From Roseisolibacter sp. H3M3-2 (lineage in GTDB: Bacteria > Gemmatimonadota > Gemmatimonadetes > Gemmatimonadales > Gemmatimonadaceae), in assembly GCF_029211165.1 (NCBI RefSeq), contig NZ_JARGEK010000010.1:1-34372 (forward strand): DNA of 34,372 nucleotides, in the 5' to 3' direction. The notes under the pieces are model-generated. The model was given only the letters and a program-made list of their open reading frames with translations, made no database searches and had not been told where the DNA came from. Both the position numbers and the translations under genes were made by a program. Shown piece by piece: positions 1-5,890 of the stretch (positions are counted from its first letter, which is position 1; each line of letters opens with the position of its first letter).

Positions 1-277
1 CGACCGCGTCGGCCACGTCGGCGGGGACGTGCATCACCGCGCGGCGGTCGCGGCCGGCCAGACGCGCGCCCAGCAGCGCCTCCACGCGCGCGACCAGCGC
101 GTCGCGTCCCGCGCTGGCGACCAGCAGCACGCGCCGCGCGCCGAGCGCGTCGACCATCTCGGGGAGCGCGTCGACCGCGCCGGCGCCGAACCGCACCTGC
201 GCGGGGAGCGGCGCCATCGCGAACCCGCGCGCCGACAGCGCGTCGCGCAGCGCGACCGCCGGGGCGGCCGACGTCAC
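1..277 (-). CDS. Maleylacetate reductase, N-terminal part (cut by window edge)
   Basis: Iron-type alcohol dehydrogenase family enzyme that reduces maleylacetate to 3-oxoadipate with NAD(P)H in the cytoplasm, the last step before CoA activation in hydroquinone and hydroxyquinol breakdown. Only the first 92 codons are present. The translation shows the N-terminal signatures QVRFGAGAVDALPEMVDALG, RRVLLVASAG and AVMHVPADV, which I recognise from maleylacetate reductases; the metal site lies beyond the edge. The start is a GTG at 277-275 that overlaps the stop of the CoA-transferase B gene (GTGA), so it is the last visible gene of the operon that begins at 3575. The operon context (ring-cleavage dioxygenase and 3-oxoadipate-type CoA-transferase) supports the call. 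A glycerol dehydrogenase-like relative is the main alternative. Confidence 0.8.
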   Translation of the reverse strand, partial: MTSAAPAVALRDALSARGFAMAPLPAQVRFGAGAVDALPEMVDALGARRVLLVASAGRDALVARVEALLGARLAGRDRRAVMHVPADVADAV

Positions 278-1065
278 GCGCCCATCGCCGCCACGCCGTG
301 CGCCGCCGCCGTGCGCGCGTGCAGGTCGCGCAGCACCGCCAGCTCGTGCGCCGTCGGCGGCGGGAGGAAGGCGAGATCCGTCGCGACGCGCAGCGGCCAG
401 CCGGTCGCGCGCACGACCGCGTCCGGGTCCACGCCGTCGTGCACGCCCGTCAGCGTCAGCTCGCACGTCGCCGGGTCCGGCCGCAGCACGCCCAGGTCGG
501 TGATCACGGCGCTCGGGCCGCGGCCGGTGAGCCCGAGGCGCGCGCGGGCGCCGGGCCCGTCGCCGTGCCCCACCGTCGTCACGAAGTCGAGCCGCTCCAC
601 CAGCACGCGCGGCGAGTGGCGCACCACGACGATCGTCTCGCGCGCCGCGGCCGCGATCTCGGGGGCGCCGCCGGCGCCCGGCAGCCGCGTCGTCGGACGG
701 TCGTAGTCGCCGATCACCGTCGAGTTGAGGTTCGCGAAGCGGTCCACCTGCGCCGCGCCGAGGAAGCCGACGTCGATCCGCCCGCCCTGCAGCCAGTAGG
801 CGAACATCTCGGGGACGCCGACCACCGCCGTCGCGCGCTCCGCCAGCTCGCCGTCGCCGATCGAGAGCGGGAGCACGTCCGGCCGCGCACCGATGACGCC
901 CGACTCGTAGACCAGCACCGCGCCCGGCGCGTGCGTGCGGCGCGCGAGGTTGGCCGTCGCGCTCGGGAGCCCGATCCCGACGAAGCACACCGCGCCGTCG
1001 CGGATCGCGCGCGCGGCGGCGACCGTCAGCACCTCGGTCGGCGTGGGGTGGGAGAACTCAGACAC
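274..1065 (-). CDS. CoA-transferase subunit B (3-oxoadipate/glutaconate type)
   Basis: Beta subunit of a family I CoA-transferase, 263 aa, expected to move CoA from succinyl-CoA to 3-oxoadipate together with the product of the next gene upstream. Residues 48-60 contain the motif VYESGVIGARP; Glu54 sits where the catalytic glutamate of the glutaconate CoA-transferase beta subunit lies (established for that family). Other family blocks are FVGIGLPSATANLAR (28-42), GGRIDVGFLGAAQVD, and TTVGHGDGPGARARLGL. The start is GTG at 1065-1063, eight bases inside the end of the A-subunit gene, so the two are translationally coupled as usual for heteromeric CoA-transferases. The substrate is inferred from the maleylacetate reductase that follows; sterol-ring (IpdAB-like) substrates are an alternative. 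Confidence 0.85.
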   Translation of the reverse strand: MSEFSHPTPTEVLTVAAARAIRDGAVCFVGIGLPSATANLARRTHAPGAVLVYESGVIGARPDVLPLSIGDGELAERATAVVGVPEMFAYWLQGGRIDVGFLGAAQVDRFANLNSTVIGDYDRPTTRLPGAGGAPEIAAAARETIVVVRHSPRVLVERLDFVTTVGHGDGPGARARLGLTGRGPSAVITDLGVLRPDPATCELTLTGVHDGVDPDAVVRATGWPLRVATDLAFLPPPTAHELAVLRDLHARTAAAHGVAAMGA

Positions 1066-1906
1066 CGGCGGCCTCCGGGCGCAGCACGTGCGCGTCCATC
1101 CAGGTCCGGAACCGCTCGCGGTCGCGCGCGATCGCGTCCCACGCCGCGTAGAAGGCGTTGTCGCGCGTCGTGTAGCCGGCGGCGTACGACGGGTGCGCGC
1201 CGCCGGGGACCTCGCTGATCGCGTGCACCACGAACGACGGCAGGATCGCGACCGCGTCGCGCGCCCCCGGCCCGCGCACGCCGGGCGCGTCGAAGTCGTC
1301 CACGACCTCCTCGACGGTGACCAGCGCCGCGCGTCGCGCCGCGAGCACCGCTTCCTTCTGCACGCCGACGATCCCCCACAGCCGCACGTTGCCGGCGCGG
1401 TCGGCCTGCTGGGCGTGGATCACGGTCACGTCGGGACGGAGCGCCGGCACCGCGGCCAGGGACTCGCCGGTGAACGGGCACGTCACCCGGCGCACCGTCG
1501 GGTTGTGGGTCGGCAGGTCGGTGCCCGCGTAGCCGCGCAGCACCGCGAACGGCAGCCCCGACGCGCCGGCCGCCCACGCCGCCGCCATCGCGGCGTGCGA
1601 GTGCTCCTCGAGCTCGAGCGGGCGCGGCCACCCGTGCTCCACCGCGTCGCGCAGCCGGTGCAGCGAGCCGACTCCGGGGTTGCCGCCCCACGAGAAGACC
1701 AGCCGCCGCGCGCACCCGGCGCCGATCAGCTGGTCGTACACGAGGTCGGGCGTCATGCGCACGAGCGTGAGGTCGCGCCGCCCCTGCCGCGCGATCTCGT
1801 GACCCGCCGCGTGCGGGATGAGGTGCGTGAACCCCTCCAGCGCCACGACGTCGCCGTCGCGCACGTGCGCGGCGACGGCGTCGCGGAGCGGGAGGAAGGC
1901 GGGCAT
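1058..1906 (-). CDS. CoA-transferase subunit A (3-oxoadipate/glutaconate type)
   Basis: Alpha subunit of the same CoA-transferase, 282 aa. It starts with MPAFLPLRDAVAAHVRDGD and contains the family blocks VALEGFTHLIPHAAGHEIAR (28-47), LVRMTPDLVYDQLIGAGCAR, FSWGGNPGVGSLHRLRDAVE and PFTGESLAAVPA, all typical of the LinG/glutaconate CoA-transferase A group. The ATG (1906-1904) shares one base with the stop of the upstream hydrolase (TGATG), and its own end overlaps the B subunit by eight bases. The pair should act in the cytoplasm on 3-oxoadipate, giving 3-oxoadipyl-CoA; the thiolase that would finish the pathway is not in the window. The subunit assignment is firm, the exact substrate is inferred from neighbours. 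Confidence 0.85.
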   Translation of the reverse strand: MPAFLPLRDAVAAHVRDGDVVALEGFTHLIPHAAGHEIARQGRRDLTLVRMTPDLVYDQLIGAGCARRLVFSWGGNPGVGSLHRLRDAVEHGWPRPLELEEHSHAAMAAAWAAGASGLPFAVLRGYAGTDLPTHNPTVRRVTCPFTGESLAAVPALRPDVTVIHAQQADRAGNVRLWGIVGVQKEAVLAARRAALVTVEEVVDDFDAPGVRGPGARDAVAILPSFVVHAISEVPGGAHPSYAAGYTTRDNAFYAAWDAIARDRERFRTWMDAHVLRPEAAGV

Positions 1907-2565
1907 CACGCGGCCGTCAGCGACCGCAGGATCCCCTGCACCGCCGCGATCTCGTCCTCGTTCACGAGGTGCCCCATGCCGGGGTACAGCCGCGCGTCCA
2001 CGTCGCCGCCGAGGCGCGCCAGCACCTCCGCCGTGTGGCGCACCCGCTCGGCGGGGATGTGCCCGTCGACGTCGCTGCAGCCGAGGAACACGGGCGTGCC
2101 GTCGAGCGCGCCAGCGTAGTCGCGCGGCGTGCCGTCGGGGCCGATCAGCCCCCCGCTCAGCCCCGCCAGCCCGCCCCAGCGCCGCGCGTGGCGCGCCACG
2201 TACTCGCTCGCCAGACACGCGCCCTGCGAGAAGCCGAGCAGCACCGTGCGCTCGGCGGGGATCCCGGCGGCGGCCGCCCGCTCGACGGCGCGCGTGATCG
2301 CGGCCATCCCGGAGGTGATCCCCGGCTCGTTGAGCGGGATCGGCGACATGAAGCCGTATGGATACCAGGTGCCGCCCGCGGCCTGCGGCGCCAGGTAGGC
2401 CACGCCGGCGACGTCGATCGCGTCGGCGAGCGTGAGGATGCCCTCGGCGCTCGCGCCGCGGCCGTGGATCGCGATCACGGCGGCGCGCGCGCCCTCGAGC
2501 GGCGCGCCGGCGGTGCGCAGCGCCTCGCGCCCGTGCGGGTCGCCGGCGGTGGTGAGGATGCTCAT
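1906..2565 (-). CDS. Alpha/beta hydrolase, MhqD-like phospholipase/carboxylesterase family
   Basis: Serine hydrolase of 219 aa, the usual length of the phospholipase/carboxylesterase family. The visible triad is Ser113 in GFSQG, Asp165 in GCSDVDGHIP and His199 in YPGMGHLVNEDE; the oxyanion strand is AVIAIHGRGASAEG (29-42). The closest functional relative I can name is MhqD of Bacillus, which belongs to the methylhydroquinone/quinone resistance genes beside the dioxygenase MhqO. Here it lies directly between a dioxygenase of that family and the CoA-transferase, overlapping the dioxygenase stop by four bases (ATGA), so it probably acts on an ester, thioester or lactone derived from the ring-cleavage product. 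The substrate is not evident from sequence. No signal peptide, so cytoplasmic. Confidence 0.82.
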   Translation of the reverse strand: MSILTTAGDPHGREALRTAGAPLEGARAAVIAIHGRGASAEGILTLADAIDVAGVAYLAPQAAGGTWYPYGFMSPIPLNEPGITSGMAAITRAVERAAAAGIPAERTVLLGFSQGACLASEYVARHARRWGGLAGLSGGLIGPDGTPRDYAGALDGTPVFLGCSDVDGHIPAERVRHTAEVLARLGGDVDARLYPGMGHLVNEDEIAAVQGILRSLTAA

Positions 2566-3575
2566 CGGGTCTCCTGTGCGTCGTACGAGGTCGCGCCCGT
2601 CGCGGTCGCGACGATCACCGGCTGGCCGTCGGGGTCCGCGGCGGCGACCGCATCGAAGCGTGCGCCGTCGGGGCCGAACGCGGCCGGCGCCGACGTCGGC
2701 AGCCCGGCGGCGCGCAGCGCGTCCGCCAGCGGCGCCAGCGTGTCGGGCGCCGCCGCCACCGCGTAGTGCGCCACCTGCCCCGCCCCCATCCGCACGCGCG
2801 GCTCGCGCGCCGGATCGCGGTCGAAGTACGTGACGAGCGTCCCCGGCGCGCCCCCGCCGACCCCCCAGTACCAGTGGAACGACGTAGGGTCGTCGAAGTT
2901 GCTCGTCCGCTTCACGCGGCGCATCCCCAGCCGGCCGGCCACGAAGGCGTGCGTGCGCTCGATGTCGGCGCCGATCGCCGTCACGTGGTGCAGCCCGCGG
3001 ATGCGCAGCGCGTCGGTGATCTCGGGGACGGCGTCGGGCCAGCGCTCGGCCTCGATGCGCGCGCGGTCGCGGTTCCCCACCACCATGTCGTCGGGCGGCG
3101 CGCGGTGCTCGGCGCCGATCGCGTCGGGGGGCTCGTCGACCGTCCAGCCGGGGCCCAGCGTCGCCAGCTCGACGATCGTGCCGTCGGGGTCCTTCACGTA
3201 GATCGACTGGAAGTAGTGGCGGTCGAGGATCCCCGTCACCGGCACGCCGGCGTCGAGGAAGCGCCGCTTCCACTGCAGGAGCGCGTCGCGGTCGGTCACC
3301 GCCAGCGCGAGGTGGTGCGTGCCGCCCACGCCCGGGTGCCCGGCGGGCGCGTCGCGGCGCTCGACGACGGCGAGCAGGCTCCCCGCGCGTCCGCCGCCGT
3401 CGCCGAACCAGCGCGCGTCGGCCTCGGCGAGCGCGCCGGGGCGTTCGGGGTCGGCCAGCGGCGCCGGCGCGACGCCGAGGTCGCGCAGCCCGACCAGGCG
3501 GCCGTAGAAGTCGGCGGTGCGCGCGAGGTCGCGGCTCACGAGCGCGACGTGGTGCAGTCCCAGCAGGCCGGACAC
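2562..3575 (-). CDS. VOC-superfamily ring-cleaving dioxygenase, MhqO/LinE-like, domain order apparently swapped
   Basis: Predicted Fe(II) extradiol-type dioxygenase of 337 aa that opens a hydroquinone ring between C1 and C2. It has two VOC halves, roughly 1-150 and 190-337. In MhqO, LinE and PcpA the first half carries an LHHITAI...NFDDP...H.Y.G...PGT.LT.F block and the second half a metal His and Glu. Here the NFDDPTSFHWYWG...PGTLVTYF block is in the C-terminal half (227-251), and the THHLALAV...HYFQSIYV...IVELATLGPG block (86-143) is in the N-terminal half. By homology with PcpA (His11, His227, Glu276) the predicted ligands are His88 (or 87), Glu136 and His197. Start GTG at 3575-3573 has a strong SD, GGAGGAG, at 3587-3581; the longer reading frame back to 3617 would run through the promoter. 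First gene of the operon. Confidence 0.8.
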   Translation of the reverse strand: MSGLLGLHHVALVSRDLARTADFYGRLVGLRDLGVAPAPLADPERPGALAEADARWFGDGGGRAGSLLAVVERRDAPAGHPGVGGTHHLALAVTDRDALLQWKRRFLDAGVPVTGILDRHYFQSIYVKDPDGTIVELATLGPGWTVDEPPDAIGAEHRAPPDDMVVGNRDRARIEAERWPDAVPEITDALRIRGLHHVTAIGADIERTHAFVAGRLGMRRVKRTSNFDDPTSFHWYWGVGGGAPGTLVTYFDRDPAREPRVRMGAGQVAHYAVAAAPDTLAPLADALRAAGLPTSAPAAFGPDGARFDAVAAADPDGQPVIVATATGATSYDAQETR

Positions 3576-3602
3576 CGGTGCTCCTCCGTGGAAGGTGCGC
3601 GA

Positions 3603-3630
3603 AATATATCTCACCACTGAGAGATCGCAA
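3603..3630 (-). promoter_or_regulatory. Promoter with embedded palindromic operator for the hydroquinone operon
   Basis: Reading the minus strand, TTGCGA (3630-3625) and TATATT (3608-3603) form a good sigma70-like promoter with a 16-bp spacer. The palindrome TCTCA-GTGG-TGAGA fills 3622-3609 and abuts the -10 box, so a bound protein would block RNA polymerase. The leader to the GTG start is about 20 nt. Almost the same 14-mer occurs at 32390-32403 upstream of the nitroreductase. The local AT content contrasts with the GC-rich surroundings. No regulator gene is adjacent. On the opposite strand, TTAGCTTGG (3646-3654) may be part of a promoter for the aminotransferase, but that is weak. Confidence 0.7.
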
Positions 3631-3691
3631 GGTCCGCCGCCGGGGTTAGCTTGGCCGGGGACGCCCGCGCCTCACCTCCGCCCCGACCGCG

Positions 3692-4978
3692 ATGACCACG
3701 CTCGTGTCGACCGACGGCCGCCGCCTCTCCGCCACCGCCGACGCGCTCATCGGCTCGGAGATCCTGAAGATCGCGGGCGAGATCCGCGCCCTCGTGGCCG
3801 GCGGCCGCACCGTCTGCAACCTCACCGTCGGCGACTTCAACCCGGCGGAGTTCGCGATCCCGCCGCGGCTGGCCGCCGAGACCGAGGCCGCGCTGCGGGC
3901 GGGCGAGACGAACTACCCGCCGTCGGCGGGGATGCCGGCGCTGCGCGAGATCGTGGCGGCGTTCTACCGCGAGTGGCTGGGGCTCGACTACGGCGTCGAC
4001 TCGGTGCTCGTGACGGGCGGCGCGCGCCCGGCGATCTACGGCGTGTACCGCGCCCTCGTGGACCCGGGCGACCGCGTGGTGTACCCAGTGCCGTCGTGGA
4101 ACAACAACCACTACGCGCACCTCTCGGGCGCCGTCGGCGTGCCGGTGGTGTGCGACGCCGCGCATGCCTTCCTGCCGACGCGCGAGGCGCTGGCGCCGGC
4201 GCTGCGCGGCGCGCGGCTGCTCGCGCTCAACTCGCCGCTCAACCCGGCCGGCACCGCGTTCGACGCCGGGCAGCTGGCGGGGATCTGCGACCTCGTGCTG
4301 GAGGAGAACGCGCGCCGCGCCGGCACCGGCGAGCGCCCGCTCTACCTGATGTACGACCAGGTGTACTGGATGCTCACGTTCAACGACGTGGAGCACGTGA
4401 CGCCGGTGCGGCTGCGCCCCGAGCTGGCCGAGCACACGATCTTCGTCGACGGCATCTCCAAGGCGTTCGCGGCGACGGGGCTGCGCGTGGGCTGGGCGGT
4501 CGGCCCGCGCGACGTCATCGGCCGGATGAGCGACCTGCTGGGGCACGTGGGCGCGTGGGCGCCGCGCGCCGAGCAGGTGGCGTCGGCGCGGCTGCTGGCG
4601 GCGGCCGGCGAGGTGCGCGCGTACCAGGCGCAGATCACGCGCGGCGCGCAGGCGCGGCTCGACGCGCTGTACGCCGGGATGCGCGCGCTGCGCGACGCCG
4701 GGCACCCGGTCGAAGCGATCCCGCCGATGGGCGCGATCTACCTCAGCGTGCGCTACGCGCTGGCCGGGCGCCGCACGCCGGGGGGCGAGACGCTGCGCAC
4801 CAACGAGGACGTGCGCCGCTACCTGCTCGAGGCGGCGGGGCTGGCGGTGGTGCCGTTCCAGGCGTTCGGGCTCGCCGAGGACACGGGGTGGTTCCGCCTC
4901 TCGGTCGGCGCCGTGTCGCCCGCCGAGATCGACGCGATGCTGCCGCGGCTGCGGGCGGCGCTCGACGCGCTCGCGTAG
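3692..4978 (+). CDS. PLP-dependent aminotransferase class I/II
   Basis: Fold-type I aminotransferase, 428 aa, full length for the aspartate-aminotransferase-like superfamily. The Schiff-base lysine is Lys257 in FVDGISKAFAATGLRVGW (251-268). Asn184 in NSPLNPAGT, Asp222 and Tyr225 in YDQVYW bind the cofactor, and Arg402 in WFRLSVG should bind the substrate carboxylate. The substrate-entry block NLTVGDFNPAEFAIPP (43-58) and TNYPPSAGMPALRE (73-86) are also present. It is divergent from the dioxygenase operon, sharing the 116-bp spacer that holds the operator, so it could be co-regulated, although nothing in its own upstream region proves this. It ends before a strong hairpin. The amino-acid specificity cannot be read from sequence. 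Confidence 0.85.
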   Translation: MTTLVSTDGRRLSATADALIGSEILKIAGEIRALVAGGRTVCNLTVGDFNPAEFAIPPRLAAETEAALRAGETNYPPSAGMPALREIVAAFYREWLGLDYGVDSVLVTGGARPAIYGVYRALVDPGDRVVYPVPSWNNNHYAHLSGAVGVPVVCDAAHAFLPTREALAPALRGARLLALNSPLNPAGTAFDAGQLAGICDLVLEENARRAGTGERPLYLMYDQVYWMLTFNDVEHVTPVRLRPELAEHTIFVDGISKAFAATGLRVGWAVGPRDVIGRMSDLLGHVGAWAPRAEQVASARLLAAAGEVRAYQAQITRGAQARLDALYAGMRALRDAGHPVEAIPPMGAIYLSVRYALAGRRTPGGETLRTNEDVRRYLLEAAGLAVVPFQAFGLAEDTGWFRLSVGAVSPAEIDAMLPRLRAALDALA

Positions 4979-5016
4979 CCGCGCGGCGCACGGATTAGAG
5001 CCTTTCCGGCACGAAT

Positions 5017-5047
5017 GGCGGGGGCCCGCGTCGCGCGGGCCCCCGCC
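5017..5047 (+). terminator. Hairpin after the aminotransferase gene
   Basis: A perfect 14-bp inverted repeat, GGCGGGGGCCCGCG (5017-5030) and its complement (5034-5047), around a three-base TCG loop, 38 bases after the stop codon. No T-run follows, so it is terminator-like rather than a classic intrinsic terminator. Confidence 0.6.
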
Positions 5048-5116
5048 TTGCGTCTGCGCGCGAACGCGAGGCGCCGGGCGGAGCCGGCGCACGCGTCACC
5101 GGACGCGGGAGGAGCG

Positions 5117-5683
5117 ATGGCGACGAAGCGAGCGTCGGGCGGTCGGCGGTACGGGCAGGCCGCGGGGAAGAAGGTCGCGAGCGCGATGCGCCGCCGGAAG
5201 AGCGGGACGCTGAAGCGCGGGCGGAGCGGCCGCGGCGGGCGCGTGACGAGCCGCGAGCAGGCGATCGCGATCGGCCTGTCGGAGGCGCGCGAGGAGGGCG
5301 CGAAGGTGCCGCGCAAGCGGGCCGCTTCGAAGCGTGGCGGCGCGAAGAAGTCCTCGGCGCGCACGTCGACGGCGAAGAAGTCGGCGGCGAAGAAGGCGAC
5401 GGGCCGCAAGTCGACCGCGAGGAAGTCGACGGCGAAGAAGTCGACGGCCAGGAAGTCGACGGCGAAGCGCGGCGCGGCGAAGAAGTCCACCGCCCGCAAG
5501 TCGGGCGCGCGGAAGTCTTCCGCGAAGAAGGCGACGGCGCGCAAGTCGACGGCGCGCAAGTCGACGGCGCGCAAGTCCACCGCGAGGAAGTCGACCGCGA
5601 AGCGCGGCACGACCAGGCGCGGCACGACCAAGCGCACGACCGCGCGGAAGTCGTCGGCCCGCAAGACGGCCGCCCGCCGGTAG
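5117..5683 (+). CDS. DUF6496-type basic protein with KSTA-repeat histone-like tail
   Basis: Small, extremely basic protein of 188 aa. Residues 1-70 match what I know of DUF6496: YGQAAGKKVASAMRRRKSGT, then GRVTSREQAIAIGLSEAREE and GAKVPRK. From about residue 75 the rest is a low-complexity tail of KK/RK-S-T/A-A units (KSTARKSTAKKS and variants), resembling bacterial histone H1-like tails, so nucleic-acid binding or nucleoid compaction is a reasonable inference. The start ATG at 5117 has a strong SD, GGAGGAG (5108-5114); an upstream in-frame ATG at 5015 falls in the preceding hairpin and is rejected. A strong intrinsic terminator follows, so it is monocistronic. No cysteines, no membrane segment. 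Confidence 0.75.
   Translation: MATKRASGGRRYGQAAGKKVASAMRRRKSGTLKRGRSGRGGRVTSREQAIAIGLSEAREEGAKVPRKRAASKRGGAKKSSARTSTAKKSAAKKATGRKSTARKSTAKKSTARKSTAKRGAAKKSTARKSGARKSSAKKATARKSTARKSTARKSTARKSTAKRGTTRRGTTKRTTARKSSARKTAARR
5341..5672 (+). repeat. Degenerate tandem repeat encoding the KSTA tail
   Basis: Roughly 15-bp units built on GCGAAGAAGTCGAC / GCGCGCAAGTCGAC follow one another inside the DUF6496 gene. Codon-level variation (aag kept, cgc/agg/aag alternating) keeps the reading frame intact, which shows selection on the protein rather than on the DNA repeat alone. Confidence 0.8.
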
Positions 5684-5693
5684 CCCCCCGACG

Positions 5694-5750
5694 GCGCGAC
5701 GCCCCGGCGACCCCGAGTCGCCGGGGCGTCGCGCGTTTGTTCTCCTTTCG
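5694..5750 (+). terminator. Intrinsic terminator after the DUF6496 gene
   Basis: A perfect 17-bp stem, GCGCGACGCCCCGGCGA (5694-5710) with its complement at 5718-5734, has a seven-base loop and is followed by the T-rich stretch GTTTGTTCTCCTTTCG. This is the clearest Rho-independent terminator in the window. Confidence 0.85.
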
Positions 5751-5890
5751 TCATGGAGGGGATCGGGCTGAATCCCGGATGTACACATTTCGTAAGGGGG
5801 CGGGCCCCACGGGCATCCCGGCGTGCCGGACCGGCTGTCGTAGCCGCATCCGCACGCCCGCCGTGCTCCACCCGCGACGTTCCCGACCCC

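Noticed and set aside
3576-3617. N-terminal extension of the dioxygenase to 3617
   Set aside because: It would translate the promoter and operator; the GTG at 3575 has a strong SD at the right distance.
5341-5672. Tandem repeats considered as a CRISPR array
   Set aside because: Units are about 15 bp, have no unique spacers, and are in frame within a basic protein gene; no cas genes are nearby.
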